Assembly: GCF_025642115.1 (NCBI RefSeq)
Contig: NZ_CP106753.1
Location: 698,501 to 762,500 of the forward strand
Length of the DNA stretch: 64,000 nt
Origin: Chitiniphilus purpureus
GTDB taxonomy: Bacteria; Pseudomonadota; Gammaproteobacteria; Burkholderiales; Chitinibacteraceae
Direction: 5' to 3'
The notes beneath the pieces were generated by a model, which worked only from the letters and a program-made list of their open reading frames with translations, was not told where the DNA came from and did not search any database. Of this stretch, positions 9,005 through 20,611 are shown piece after piece (the first letter of the stretch is position 1; each line of letters begins with the position of its first letter). The position numbers and the translations under genes are program-made.

Positions 9005-9545
9005 CGCCGAGGCAGGGTTCGGGGCACACGGTGGCTGGTGGCCAAGCGGAACAACGCCGCTGACGCCGTTATCGCTACCACTTGCTGCAACCCATGTGCC
9101 CGCGAACACGCGCGGATCGACCGGAGCAGATTGCCGTTGTAGCCGGCGGTGCTGCCCTCGCCCGGGCTGAAGCTGCGAGTGATCCTGGGAAGCCGTATCA
9201 CGCGTATGGGGCCTTGCACATCGCCGGACCGTTCCACCGGGTCCCGCAATTCGTGCAGGATCTCGCGCACCTGTGCCGTCGTCCGGTCATCGGCGGTGAG
9301 CTGTCACGCCAGCCTGCCCTGGGCCGGTTTGTGGCGGACTCGCCTTGCCCCCGTCTCCGACCGACGCTCGAACGAGGCGTTGTGCTCTTCCTGCGCCTGC
9401 ACACGCGCCGCCCCGGGAGGGTAGATGCTTGGACCTTGCCAGGATGGGGGCACAGCCCGTGGGCGGATTCGCGTCATCCACCTTGCGTTTTGGCATCGGA
9501 AGATTGTTTTGCCTAGAGTAAAGTCCTGCCACTCAGAGAGTAGTC
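9005..9545. other. 541-bp gap, no convincing gene
   Basis: Short open frames exist on both strands but none has a ribosome site, recognisable motif or coherent length. The minus-strand reading between about 9010 and 9470 looks vaguely protein-like, broken by a stop, and may be an old gene remnant. Nothing can be named. Confidence 0.4.
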
Positions 9546-9974
9546 ATGAGCGCTTCCGAAGTTCGTCGCCAACGCTTGCAAACCCTCTCCACCAACAACC
9601 CCACATCAAGCACGCCGGGCAGTTACGCACACAGCATCAGTTGGGTTAATCCGATCATGCAGCGCATGAATATCCCCCTGTCCGGCGGGCAGTACCGGAA
9701 CATGACCAACAGCATGAGCGAGATATCCCGCGGCAGCATGCTGAACTCCCAAGCCTCGGCCCGCGAGGGGCGGCATTTCTTTCGGGACATGTTCAACCCA
9801 AACCTGAACATGCGAGGCCGGGTCGGCGCGGGGATCGGTTTCGTAGCCAACACCGTGTTTGGACCGGCCTTTCACTACAACACCGACTTGAACAACTACC
9901 AGATGAACCGTGGTCAATCGCGGGAGATGCGCATGGCCATGCACCACCACGTGGCGGGTGACCTGTTCACTTGA
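9546..9974 (+). CDS. Hypothetical protein, 142 aa
   Basis: Not recognised. ATG at 9546 follows CAGAGAGTAGTC. The protein is polar, rich in Asn, Met and Ser, with no signal peptide, but has one moderately hydrophobic stretch (RVGAGIGFVANTVFGPAFHY, about residues 97-116). Base composition is clearly less GC-rich than the flanking genes and codon use is less biased, so it may be acquired. It stands alone between gene-poor stretches. It could be an effector or small secreted protein; that is speculation. Confidence 0.5.
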   Translation: MSASEVRRQRLQTLSTNNPTSSTPGSYAHSISWVNPIMQRMNIPLSGGQYRNMTNSMSEISRGSMLNSQASAREGRHFFRDMFNPNLNMRGRVGAGIGFVANTVFGPAFHYNTDLNNYQMNRGQSREMRMAMHHHVAGDLFT

Positions 9975-10346
9975 GCCCCACATCGGACCCCTACCGTCAA
10001 CGGTTGCTAGGGCATAGGTAAGGTGCAACCAGGGGCCACCTGTCAGGCGGTTCCCGATCTCAAGGAAAGCGAGGATCCGGCGTAGAAACCGACGCCGGAC
10101 CCCTTCTTCAGCATTCGCCATGCTGATGGCGGTTCATCCCATACGTGCCCTGAGGTAGCTCGGGTGTTTCGCGGCGTCCGGGCTTTCAAACCCAAGCCGG
10201 ATGAACACCGGACAAAGCCTATTGAAAATTCATACTTGGCATCGCCGGGGGGCCCGGTCGGGCGGGTATTTGGCAGGCGGTGTTCACGGGCGCGCCACCG
10301 GCGCCTATCATGTCCTTTCCCTCGACCCCAGTCCGCGGGTGATGCC
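9975..10346. other. 372-bp gap with one strong hairpin
   Basis: No gene seen. TCCGGCGT (10076-10083) pairs perfectly with ACGCCGGA (10092-10099) and is followed by a pyrimidine run; it may terminate the preceding small gene. Open frames running from here into the LysE gene lack a start signal. Confidence 0.35.
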
Positions 10347-10985
10347 ATGGTCCCACTGCACGAACTGCTGCTCTTTGCCGGTGCCGCGCTGCTGATGGTG
10401 CTCGCGCCGGGCCCCAACATGATCTACCTGGTCTCCCGCTCGGCCTGCCAGGGGCGGCGCGCCGGGGTCGTGTCGCTGGCGGGGGTGGTCACCGGGTTCC
10501 TGGTGCACATGCTGGCCGCGGCGCTCGGCCTGACGGCGCTGTTCCTGGCGGTGCCGTTTGCCTACGAGGCGCTCAAGTGGGCCGGCGCGGGCTATCTGGC
10601 GTATCTGGCGTGGCAGGCGGTGAAACCGGGCGCCGTGTCGCCGCTGGCGCTGCGCGAGCTGCCGTGGGACCCGCCGGGCAAGCTGTTCCTGATGGGGTTC
10701 CTGACCAACGTGCTCAACCCGAAGATCGCGGTCTTCTACCTGTCGATCTTCCCGCAGTTCGTCTCGCCCCGCCACGGCTCGCTCTTCGCGCAGAGCCTGC
10801 AGCTCGGGGCGACGCAGATCGTCGTCAGCTTCACGGTCAATCTGTGCATCGTGCTGTCGGCTGCGAGGTTCGCCGCATGGCTGGCACGCAGCCCCGGCTG
10901 GCTGGCGGCGCAGCGCTATGTCATGGGCTCGGTCCTGGCCGGCATGGCGGTGCAGCTGCTCAGCGAACAGCGCAAGGCCGCGTAG
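10347..10985 (+). CDS. LysE/RhtB-family amino-acid exporter
   Basis: A 212-residue membrane protein with about six hydrophobic segments. The family hallmark is in the first helix and loop: LMVLAPGPNMIYLVSRSACQG. Also seen are a second-helix GVVTGFLVHMLAAALGL and NVLNPKIAVFYLSIFPQFV. These proteins export amino acids or homoserine lactones across the inner membrane. The exact cargo is not readable. The ATG at 10347 lies just before the conserved N-terminus; the ribosome site is poor. It converges on the ABC exporter gene. Confidence 0.92.
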   Translation: MVPLHELLLFAGAALLMVLAPGPNMIYLVSRSACQGRRAGVVSLAGVVTGFLVHMLAAALGLTALFLAVPFAYEALKWAGAGYLAYLAWQAVKPGAVSPLALRELPWDPPGKLFLMGFLTNVLNPKIAVFYLSIFPQFVSPRHGSLFAQSLQLGATQIVVSFTVNLCIVLSAARFAAWLARSPGWLAAQRYVMGSVLAGMAVQLLSEQRKAA

Positions 10986-11014
10986 CGGCCATCACGGCCG
11001 GCCCAGGGCGGCGC

Positions 11015-12967
<1,953 letters not shown>

Positions 12968-13167
12968 GCGGGGTCCTTGGCGCTGCGTCCGGCAGGACAC
13001 ACGACGCAGCGCGGATCGCCGGCCGACGCGGGTGCGCAGGCCGGCCGGTTGAAAAGGCCGGTCCAGGGCGGACCGGGCGAAGGAGGGCCGCGCGGAGGGC
13101 GGCGTCTGCCGGCGGTGTCGGGCCGGGCTGCCGGCATGCGGCGCGGCGGCCCCGGCGCCGGGCGGGT

Positions 13168-14439
13168 CTAGCGTGCGGCCGGCCCTGGCGCAGGATCCGG
13201 CGGCAGCACGCGCACCGGCTCGGGAAAGCGGTCCATGCGGGCGAGCGGTGGAAAGAACCGCATCCACAGCCCGGTGACGGTCAGCGTGACCACGCCGCCC
13301 AGCACCGTGGCGCGCACCGCGCCGAGCCAGGCGGCCGCGAGGCCCGATTCGAACTCGCCCAGTTCGTTCGAAGCACCGATGAACACGGCGTTCACCGCGC
13401 TGACACGGCCGCGGATCGCGTCGGGGGTTTCGAGCTGTACCAAGAGGTGCCGCACGAACACGCTGACCATGTCGCCGGCGCCGGTCAGCGCCAGCGCGAA
13501 CACCGACAGCGCCAGGTTGGTCGACAGCCCGAACACGATGGTGGCCACGCCATACAGCGCGACGCCGCCGAACATCCAGTTGCCGGCGTGGCGCGTGATG
13601 GGCCGCACCGCCAGTAGCACCGAGGTGAACGCCGCGCCCACCGCCGGTGCGGTGCGCAACAGGCCCAGCCCTGTGGGGCCGACCGCGAGGACATCGCGCG
13701 CGAACACCGGCAGCAGCGCGGTCACGCCACCGAACAGCACGGCAAACAGATCGAGCGAGATCGCGCCCAGGACCACCGGGCGTGAACGCACGAAGCGAAA
13801 GCCTTCCAGCACGCCGGACAGCGACAGCGGCGAGCGCTGGCCGCTCTGCTGCGGCCGCACCGCCAGCATCAGCACCACCGACGTGATCAGCAGCACCGTG
13901 GCCGCGCCGTACACCACCTGCGGCCCGGCCAGGTACAGCAGGCCGCCCAGCACCGGGCCGGCGATCACCGCCGCGTGGAAGCTCGATGAGCTGAGCGCGG
14001 TGGCGCGGCCGAAGTCGGCCGCCGGCACCAGGTTCATCACGATGGCCTGGCCCGCCGGCATCGCCAGCGCCCGGGCGCAGCCGGCCAGCACCAGCACGGC
14101 GAAGATGGGCCAGACCACCGACAGGCCGCGGATGCTGAACACCCACAGCGCCACGGCCGTGGCCGCCTGCAGCGCGAAGCTCACCTGAAGCACGCGCCGC
14201 CGGTCGTAGCGGTCGGCAATCTGGCCGGCCGGCAGGATCAGCACCAGGAACGGCGCGAACTGCGCCAGCCCGACGAGGCCCAGGTCCAGCATGTCGCCGG
14301 TCAGGTCGTACACCTGCCAGCCGATGGCCACGTTCACCATCTGCATCGCCAATGCCACGATCAGCCGTGCGGCAAGATAGCGCGTGAAATCGCGGTGGCG
14401 CAGCACGGCCAGTGCCACCGGCAGCTTCAGTGTGCCCAT
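13168..14439 (-). CDS. MFS transporter, EntS-like
   Basis: A 423-residue major facilitator with about twelve hydrophobic segments. The loop-2/3 motif is GQIADRYDRRRVLQVSF. The sequence layout resembles the enterobactin exporter EntS branch (MFS_3). ATG at 14439 was taken; a TTG at 14469 would add ten residues with no support. It sits 138 bp after the sulfonate ATPase gene on the same strand. Probable drug or siderophore efflux; substrate not determined. Confidence 0.87.
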   Translation of the reverse strand: MGTLKLPVALAVLRHRDFTRYLAARLIVALAMQMVNVAIGWQVYDLTGDMLDLGLVGLAQFAPFLVLILPAGQIADRYDRRRVLQVSFALQAATAVALWVFSIRGLSVVWPIFAVLVLAGCARALAMPAGQAIVMNLVPAADFGRATALSSSSFHAAVIAGPVLGGLLYLAGPQVVYGAATVLLITSVVLMLAVRPQQSGQRSPLSLSGVLEGFRFVRSRPVVLGAISLDLFAVLFGGVTALLPVFARDVLAVGPTGLGLLRTAPAVGAAFTSVLLAVRPITRHAGNWMFGGVALYGVATIVFGLSTNLALSVFALALTGAGDMVSVFVRHLLVQLETPDAIRGRVSAVNAVFIGASNELGEFESGLAAAWLGAVRATVLGGVVTLTVTGLWMRFFPPLARMDRFPEPVRVLPPDPAPGPAAR

Positions 14440-14577
14440 GGCTGTCCCACGGCGAAGGAAGGTCGGCAAGAACGCATTGCGGCTCCAGGCGTGGTATTCG
14501 AAGGCAGGGCGGCACCCCGCCGCAGGACGGCGGGGGCGCGGGGGCGGCGTGGGGCGCGTGGCACATCGGGGCGTGGG

Positions 14578-15399
14578 CTACCAGGCGAACTGCCAGGGGC
14601 GCGACGCGTCGCCGATCAGCGCCACGTCCTGCCGCGGGTTGTCGTGCCCGCCGAATTCCGAGAGTACATCATCCTTGATCGCCGTGAAGGCGTAGCTGCC
14701 CCGTTCGCGCGGCCGTGCCAACGGCACGTCGACCACGCGCTTGATGCGACCCGGGCGCGGCTGCATCACCACCACCCGGTCGCCCAGGTACACCGCCTCC
14801 TCCACATCGTGCGTCACCAGGATGGCGGTGATGCCCTCGGCGGCCCAGATGCGCTCCAGCTCCTGCTGCAGGTGCGAGCGGGTCAGCGCATCGAGCGCGC
14901 CGAACGGTTCGTCCAGCAGCAGCACCTCGGGGCGGTTCACCAGCGCGCGCGCGATGGCCACGCGCTGGCTCATGCCGCCGGAAAGCTGGTAGGGATAGGC
15001 CTTCTCGAAACCCTTGAGGCCGACCAGTTCAATGTGTTCCTGGACGGTCTTCTGTTTCTGGCGCTCGCTGAACGCTTTGTTGTTCAACAGGCCCAGGCCC
15101 ACGTTCTGCTCCACCGTCAGCCACGGGAACAGCCGGTGCTCCTGGAACACGATGCCGCGATCCAGGCTGGTGCCAACGATGCGCTTGCCGTCGAGCAGGA
15201 TCTCGCCCCGGTATTCGTCCTCCAGCCCGATCACCAGGCGCAGCAGCGTGGACTTGCCGCAACCGGACGAGCCGACGATGGAGACGAATTCGCCCGGCCT
15301 GATGGTGAGGGAGATGTCCTCCAGCACCGACAGGGGCTGGCCCTTGACGTCGTACTGCTTGGACAGCGATTTGATTTCCAGTGTGCCGGCATGGGCCAT
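14578..15399 (-). CDS. Sulfonate ABC importer ATPase (SsuB-like)
   Basis: A 273-residue ATPase of the SsuB/TauB/NrtD branch: Walker [11 protein letters not shown]-loop [12 protein letters not shown], signature LSGGMSQRV, Walker [12 protein letters not shown] and switch [12 protein letters not shown]. It energises import of sulfonate-like compounds from the cytoplasmic face. It is the only ATPase in a cluster of four cognate permeases, so it probably serves both permease pairs. It lies 111 bp after a permease gene. Confidence 0.93.
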   Translation of the reverse strand: MAHAGTLEIKSLSKQYDVKGQPLSVLEDISLTIRPGEFVSIVGSSGCGKSTLLRLVIGLEDEYRGEILLDGKRIVGTSLDRGIVFQEHRLFPWLTVEQNVGLGLLNNKAFSERQKQKTVQEHIELVGLKGFEKAYPYQLSGGMSQRVAIARALVNRPEVLLLDEPFGALDALTRSHLQQELERIWAAEGITAILVTHDVEEAVYLGDRVVVMQPRPGRIKRVVDVPLARPRERGSYAFTAIKDDVLSEFGGHDNPRQDVALIGDASRPWQFAW

Positions 15400-15510
15400 G
15401 GCGTTGCTCCTGTTGTCTTGTACTTCAGTCGAATCTTGCGCTGCCGCGTCAGCGGCACCGGGTACAGCGCCCCGTGCCGCGGGGCAGGGGATGGGTGGAA
15501 CGGGCGGGCA

Positions 15511-16323
15511 TCAGAACCGTGCCACCGAGCGGCCGCGCCAGCGCAGCAGCCGGGCCTCGACCTTGCCGGCCGACCAGTTGAGGACAAAGCCGACCAGACC
15601 GACCACGAGGACGCCAAGCAGCACCTGGTCCATCCAGAAATGCTCGCGGCCATCGACCAGCAGGTTGCCGATGCCGGCCCCCGAGGTAAGCAGGTACTCG
15701 GCGCCCAGCGTGGCGAGCCAGGCATAGATCAGTGCGAGGTAGACGCCGGTGAAGATCGACGGCGTGGCCGAGGGCAGCACCACGCGGCTGAACACCTGCC
15801 AGCGGCTGTAGGCAAACACGCGGCCAACCTCCACATGCTCGTGCACCACGCCGCGGATGCCTTCGAAGGTGTTGAGCACCACCGGGAAGAACGCCGCCAG
15901 CGACAGGAAGGCGATCTTGGCCGGGTCCCCGAGGCCGAACCACACCGAGATCAGCGGAATCCACGCCAACAGCGACACCTGCTTGATGGTGTGGAAGCTC
16001 GGGCCGATCAGCCGCTCGAACCCGCGCGACACGCCCAGCAGCGCCCCGACCACGAAGCCGGCAAGGCTGCCCAGCACGAAGCCGGCGCTCATCCGGTACA
16101 GGCTGGCACCGAGCGAATGCCACAGCTCGCCGCTGCTGCTCATGCGCCAGCCGGTGTCGAGCACCTTGGAGATCGGCACGAACAACTCCGAATCGCTCCA
16201 GCCGAAGCGGTAGGCCGCCCACCACCAGGTGAACAGCAGCACCGGAATCACCCAGCCGCGCAGCGGCTTGGGCACTCGGGCCGGGTGCAGCCAGTAGAGA
16301 AGGGAAAGGTTGGTCAGCGCCAT
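15511..16323 (-). CDS. Sulfonate ABC importer permease (type II copy 1)
   Basis: A 270-residue SsuC-like permease with about six membrane helices. The cytoplasmic EAA-type loop reads VEVGRVFAYSRWQVFSRVVLP. It is most like the permease at 19828-20601, sharing LGVSR(G/W)xERL and the LLAWIPLISVWFGL-type helix. Start ATG 16323; upstream frame extensions pass through a repeat element. It is followed by the ATPase gene and preceded by permease 16519-17382, which suggests a heterodimeric channel. Confidence 0.9.
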   Translation of the reverse strand: MALTNLSLLYWLHPARVPKPLRGWVIPVLLFTWWWAAYRFGWSDSELFVPISKVLDTGWRMSSSGELWHSLGASLYRMSAGFVLGSLAGFVVGALLGVSRGFERLIGPSFHTIKQVSLLAWIPLISVWFGLGDPAKIAFLSLAAFFPVVLNTFEGIRGVVHEHVEVGRVFAYSRWQVFSRVVLPSATPSIFTGVYLALIYAWLATLGAEYLLTSGAGIGNLLVDGREHFWMDQVLLGVLVVGLVGFVLNWSAGKVEARLLRWRGRSVARF

Positions 16324-16373
16324 GGTGGAAGTCCTTGGTCGTTTGAACGTGGAACGATGCGCGCAGCGCAGCT

Positions 16374-16467
16374 CCCTCGCGGCGGCGAGGGCGGGGGGAG
16401 GAGGGGTCGGACAGGGGAGCGTAGATACTTGGCATACCGGCGACATGGTGCACCCGGCTCTGCCGGG
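16374..16467. repeat. Dispersed intergenic repeat, copy A
   Basis: A hairpin CCCTCGC-GGCG-GCGAGGG at 16374-16391 and a second CCCGGC-TCT-GCCGGG at 16453-16467, starting 79 bp apart. The same two hairpins with the same 79-bp spacing occur at 54546-54639, and a degenerate copy near 19690-19781. It sits between two permease genes. Function unknown; may be a REP-like or non-autonomous mobile repeat that also affects mRNA processing. Confidence 0.7.
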
Positions 16468-16518
16468 GGCCTGCTGATGTTGGAAATTCCAGAGTCGTGA
16501 TCATGGGGAGCGCGACGC

Positions 16519-17382
16519 TCAGAATGCTTCGCGGCGCCAGCGCAGCAGCCGGTGTTCGATCAACGCGAGGATCTTGTCGAGCGCGAAGCCGACGCCGCCG
16601 ACCACGATCACCGCGGCCAGCACCACATCGAGCTGGTAGAGCTGGCGGCCATAGACGATGAGAAAGCCCACACCTTCGCTCGATGCCAGCAGCTCCACGC
16701 CGACCAGCGCCAGCCACGAATGGGTGAGGCCGTAGCGCACGCCGTTCCAGATCGGCGGGAAGGCGGCCGGCAACACCACGCGGCGCAGCAGCTGCCGGCG
16801 GTTGAAGCCATAGACCTTGGCCACCTCGATATAGCTGTTCGGCACGCCCTGCAGACCCTTGTAGGTGTTGAGCGTGATCGGCACGAACGCCGATTTGGCG
16901 ATCAGGATGATCTTCAGCGCCTCATCGATGCCGACCAGCATCATCAGAAGCGGCAGCCAGCCCAGCGACGGCACCTGGGCGAAGGTCTTGAACGTGGGAT
17001 ACAGATAATCCTTGGCCAGCGGCGACAGCCCCATGGCCACGCCAAGCGCGATGCCAAGCCCCGCGCCGGTGAGAAAGCCCCACAGCACGCGCTGCAGGCT
17101 GATCAGCGTGTGCGTCTGCAATTCGCCGGTATTGAAGAGATCGGCGCAGGTGGCGGCCACGGTCAGCGGCGAGGGCAGGATCTGCGCCGGGATCAGCTCG
17201 TACTGCGCGGCAAGCTGCCAGGCCAGCAGCACGGCGAGCGGTACCGGCCAGGCCAGCAGCCAGTGGCCGGCCTTCTGCCGCAGCGCGCGCCAGTTGAACG
17301 GCGGCTTCACAGGGCGGGCTGGCGGGGCCTGGGTGGGTACGTCCTCGCCCAGGGCCAGGGTGGATGCGGCGGTGGTGGACAT
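16519..17382 (-). CDS. Sulfonate ABC importer permease (type I copy 1)
   Basis: A 287-residue SsuC-like permease with a roughly 35-residue polar N-terminal tail and about six membrane helices. The EAA-type loop is IEVAKVYGFNRRQLLRRVVLP. The helix region LPLLMMLVGIDEALKI closely resembles the permease at 20612-21451, so the two are paralogues by duplication of the transporter set. It follows the binding-protein gene by 18 bp. Confidence 0.92.
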   Translation of the reverse strand: MSTTAASTLALGEDVPTQAPPARPVKPPFNWRALRQKAGHWLLAWPVPLAVLLAWQLAAQYELIPAQILPSPLTVAATCADLFNTGELQTHTLISLQRVLWGFLTGAGLGIALGVAMGLSPLAKDYLYPTFKTFAQVPSLGWLPLLMMLVGIDEALKIILIAKSAFVPITLNTYKGLQGVPNSYIEVAKVYGFNRRQLLRRVVLPAAFPPIWNGVRYGLTHSWLALVGVELLASSEGVGFLIVYGRQLYQLDVVLAAVIVVGGVGFALDKILALIEHRLLRWRREAF

Positions 17383-17400
17383 GGGGGTCTCCGGCTGAGG

Positions 17401-18483
17401 TTACAAGCGCGTGCGTTGCGGGGCCGCCGCGCCGGCAAGGCGCCTGCCGTCGGCGTCGATGGGTTGCCAGTAGCCGGCGAGTCCGGTCTGTCTGAGCGCG
17501 GCATCAAGGAAGCGGCGGTCGAACCAGGTCGGCACCGCCACGGGCTTGCGGATCAGCCTGAGCTGCAACAGCCCGTCGGCCACCTCGCGGTAGCGCGCCA
17601 CCGCGAAGTCGTCGAGCAGCGGGCTGAACTGGCTTTGCAGCGATTCGCCCGAGTAATCCTCGCGGATCACCGCTTCGGGCACGCCCATCCGTGCCCACAG
17701 CGCGTAGGCTTCATTGGCGTTTTTGTCATCGGCCACCCAGCGCGCGGCTTTCACCAGGCCGCGGACCACGCGGGTGGTCGCGTCCGGGTAGCGGCGGGCG
17801 AAGTGGTCGGTGACCAGCAGCGCGTTCTGCCGGGTGTAGCGCGGCGCATGGCCGCGCGTGGTGTAGACGATGCGCACCTTGCCCTGGTCGCGCAGCTTCA
17901 GCACCCGCTGGTCCGAGAAGCCGGCGTCGAGGTCGTTACTGCTCAGCGCCGCGTCGATGCCGGCAAGATCGAGGTTCACGATCTTCAGATCGCGCTCGGC
18001 AAGGCCATGGTCGGCTAGGATCCGATTGGCCGGCAGCTGCAGGTTGGTGCCGACGAAAAGGCCCACCTTGCGCCCCTTGAGGTCGGCCACCGTCTTCACG
18101 GGCGAGCCCGTGGGCACGGCAAGGTAGAGGTTGGTGCGCACGCCGGCCATCGCGATGATGCGGGTCTTGAGCCCGACCGAGTGCCCCACGGTGGACGGGA
18201 AGTCGCCCTGCAGCGCGAAATCGAGCTGCTTGTTGGTCAGCGCCTCGTTCACCGCCGGGCCGGCGCCCTTGAAGAAATGCCACTCGACCTTGATGCCGTC
18301 CTGCCTGAATTCGTCGTCGATCCAGCCACGGGTGTAGGCGATGCCGGCGCTGCCGGCGGTAAACGCAGTGCCGACGGTGGGCGAGGCCACGCCGATGCGG
18401 ATCACCGCGGGCTGCGCGGCAAGCGCGAGTCCGGCCATGGCGGCCGCGGCGGTGACGAGGGCAATGCGGATGCGTTGCAGCAT
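17401..18483 (-). CDS. Sulfonate-type substrate-binding protein 1
   Basis: A 360-residue periplasmic binding protein. The signal peptide MLQRIRIALVTAAAAMAGLALA is followed by a NMT1/SsuA-like domain: VIRIGVASPTVG, FKGAGPAVNEALTNKQLDFA and VADLKGRKVGLF. The C-terminal YWQPIDADGRRL end is shared with its neighbours. It is most like the binding protein 12 bp upstream (18495-19577). Ligand is inferred to be an aliphatic sulfonate or related organosulfur compound. Confidence 0.9.
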   Translation of the reverse strand: MLQRIRIALVTAAAAMAGLALAAQPAVIRIGVASPTVGTAFTAGSAGIAYTRGWIDDEFRQDGIKVEWHFFKGAGPAVNEALTNKQLDFALQGDFPSTVGHSVGLKTRIIAMAGVRTNLYLAVPTGSPVKTVADLKGRKVGLFVGTNLQLPANRILADHGLAERDLKIVNLDLAGIDAALSSNDLDAGFSDQRVLKLRDQGKVRIVYTTRGHAPRYTRQNALLVTDHFARRYPDATTRVVRGLVKAARWVADDKNANEAYALWARMGVPEAVIREDYSGESLQSQFSPLLDDFAVARYREVADGLLQLRLIRKPVAVPTWFDRRFLDAALRQTGLAGYWQPIDADGRRLAGAAAPQRTRL

Positions 18484-18494
18484 GGCGGGCTCCT

Positions 18495-19577
18495 TCAGCG
18501 GGCGGCAGTCTGGGTGGTCAATGGCTTGCCCTGGGCGTTCAGCGGCTGCCAGTAGCCGGTGAGCTTCAGGTCCTTGAGCGCGGTGTCGACGAAGCGGCGG
18601 TCGATCCAGCGCTCGACATCGATGTTGCCGCGCGCCAGCCTGAAGGCCCTGGCGCCGGCGACGGCATCCTGGTAGCGGCCGACCAGGAAAGGGTCGAACA
18701 GCGGTGACAGGCGCTCCTTCAGCGGCTGCCTGGCGTAGTCGGTCTCGAACGCCGAGACCGGGTAGCCCATCAGCGCCCAGGTCTTGAACACCTCGGCCCG
18801 GTTTTCCTCCTGCGAGGCCCAATGCGCCGCGCGCACCACGCCGCGCACCACGCGCTGTACCGCGTCCGGATGGCGGCGGGCGAAATCGTCGGTGGCCAGC
18901 AGGGCGCTCTGGCGGGTGTAGACCGGCGACCGGCCCTGGGTGCTGTAGGCAATGCGGGCGATGCCCTTGTCGACCAGCTTGAGCGATTCCACGCCGACGA
19001 AGGCCGCGTCGATGTCGCGGGTGGTGAGCGCGGCTTGCGCTGCGGCATTGTCGAAGTTGATCAGCCGCACATCGCGCTCCTTGAGGCCATGCGCGGCCAG
19101 GATGCGGTTGATCGGCAGGTGCGCATTGGTGCCACGGAACAGCGATACCCGCCTGCCCTTGAGGTCGGCCACGCCGCGGATGCTGGAGTCGGGCGGCACC
19201 AGCAGATAGACGTTGGAGCGGATCGAGATCGGCAGCACCAGCCGGGTGTTGAGTCCGGCGGCCTTGGCCATCAGCGAGGGCAGGTCACCCTGGAACACGA
19301 TGTCCAGTTGCCTGTTGGTCAGCGCCTCGTTCACCGCCGGGCCGGCGCCCTTGAAGAAGAACCACTCGATGCGGGTACCGGTGCCCTTGAACTCGGCATC
19401 GATCAGCCCCTGATGGCGGGCGAGGCCGATCGAGCCGGTGGTATAGCGCGGCGGGTTGCCCACCGACGGCGAGGCGACGCCGATGCGCACCACGGGCGGC
19501 AAGCCGTTGGCGTGCGCGATCAGCGTGGTGGCGGCGAACAGCGCCGCAGCGGTCAAACGTTGGAATAGATAGCTCAT
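18495..19577 (-). CDS. Sulfonate-type substrate-binding protein 2
   Basis: A 360-residue paralogue of the next gene: signal peptide MSYLFQRLTAAALFAATTL to AHA, then VVRIGVASPSVG, FKGAGPAVNEALTNRQLDIV and GVADLKGRRVSLF. Two adjacent binding proteins per permease pair suggests either two related ligands or an unusual heterogeneous docking. Start ATG 19577 gives the signal peptide directly. Confidence 0.9.
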   Translation of the reverse strand: MSYLFQRLTAAALFAATTLIAHANGLPPVVRIGVASPSVGNPPRYTTGSIGLARHQGLIDAEFKGTGTRIEWFFFKGAGPAVNEALTNRQLDIVFQGDLPSLMAKAAGLNTRLVLPISIRSNVYLLVPPDSSIRGVADLKGRRVSLFRGTNAHLPINRILAAHGLKERDVRLINFDNAAAQAALTTRDIDAAFVGVESLKLVDKGIARIAYSTQGRSPVYTRQSALLATDDFARRHPDAVQRVVRGVVRAAHWASQEENRAEVFKTWALMGYPVSAFETDYARQPLKERLSPLFDPFLVGRYQDAVAGARAFRLARGNIDVERWIDRRFVDTALKDLKLTGYWQPLNAQGKPLTTQTAAR

Positions 19578-19689
19578 GTTTTTTCCTCCAGGCGCGAAGC
19601 CGACGGCACAGATGCGAGTCGAGCAGGGCGAGGCGACCTCACGGCGGTGACGACTGGCGTTCTTGGCGGCGTAGGCTGCTTAGAACCCA

Positions 19690-19781
19690 GGGGCGCAGGG
19701 CGGGCGGGGGGAGTAGGGGTGAAACGGAGTGAGTGCCACCGGACGGCACTACGCTGCAGTTTCGCGCCCGGCTGGGCCGGG
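19690..19781. repeat. Dispersed intergenic repeat, degenerate copy B
   Basis: In the 250-bp gap 19578-19827 between a binding-protein and a permease gene. The second hairpin CCCGGC-TGG-GCCGGG at 19767-19781 is intact. The GCGGGGGGAG segment that follows the first hairpin of copy A lies 63 bp before it (62 bp in copies A and C), but the first hairpin itself has decayed. No gene in the gap. Confidence 0.55.
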
Positions 19782-19827
19782 GGCTTGATGTGGGTGGAGG
19801 ACGGCCGAAGTGCGTACATGGCGGCAC

Positions 19828-20601
19828 TCACCGGTCGCCACGCCAGCGCAGCGCGCGGGCTTCGAGGCGGGTGGCAAGCTGGTTGAGCAGGGCGCCGACT
19901 GTGCCGATCAGCACCATGCCGAAGACGACGAGCTCGACATTGAAGGCCGCGCGGCCGCGGATCACTGTGTCGCCCAGGCCCACCTCGCCGTAGGCCGGCA
20001 ACAGGAACTCGGCGCCGATGGTGGCGAGCCAGGCATAGACCAGGCCCAGGTTGAGGCCGGCGATGATCTGCGGCGAGGCGGCCGGCAGGATCAGCCGGGT
20101 GAAGCGCTGTGCGCCGGTGAACGCATAGACCTGCGCCACTTCCAGCTGGGCGCGGGTGATGCTGCGTACCCCGTCAAAGGTGGCGAGCGTCACCGGGTAG
20201 AACACCGAGACAGCGACGAACACAATGCGCGAGGTGTCGTTGTAGCCCAGCCAGATCGACAGCAGCGGAATCCACGCGAACAGCGAGATCTGCCGCACCG
20301 CGTGGAAGGTCGGCCCGAGCAGGCGCTCGGCCCAGCGCGATACGCCGAGCAGGCTGCCCAGCAGGATGCCGGCGGCTGCGCCTGTCACAAAGCCCGCGCC
20401 GTCGCGCCACAGGCTGGCGGCCAGCGCCTTGAGGAAGGTGCCGCCGGCCACGTAGTCCCACGCCACCGCGAGCACTTTTTCCGGCGGCACGATCAGCCGG
20501 GTATCGACCCAGCCGGCCTGGGTGACCAGTGCCCAGACGGTGAGAAAGACGGCGGGCAGCACCAGGCCGCGCCAGTCGCGGGAAGCGGGATTCAGACGCA
20601 T
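19828..20601 (-). CDS. Sulfonate ABC importer permease (type II copy 2)
   Basis: A 257-residue SsuC-like permease, about six helices, with loop LEVAQVYAFTGAQRFTRLILP. It is closest to 15511-16323. The ATG at 20601 has an excellent ribosome site (GAGGAGG) and lies 10 bp after the stop of the preceding permease, so the pair is co-translated. No ATPase gene accompanies this pair. Confidence 0.92.
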   Translation of the reverse strand: MRLNPASRDWRGLVLPAVFLTVWALVTQAGWVDTRLIVPPEKVLAVAWDYVAGGTFLKALAASLWRDGAGFVTGAAAGILLGSLLGVSRWAERLLGPTFHAVRQISLFAWIPLLSIWLGYNDTSRIVFVAVSVFYPVTLATFDGVRSITRAQLEVAQVYAFTGAQRFTRLILPAASPQIIAGLNLGLVYAWLATIGAEFLLPAYGEVGLGDTVIRGRAAFNVELVVFGMVLIGTVGALLNQLATRLEARALRWRGDR

Positions 20602-20611
20602 GGCGGCCTCC

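Noticed and set aside
9082..9516. Plus-strand 144-residue open frame
   Set aside because: No ribosome site, no motif, and equally plausible frames on the other strand; left as unassigned.
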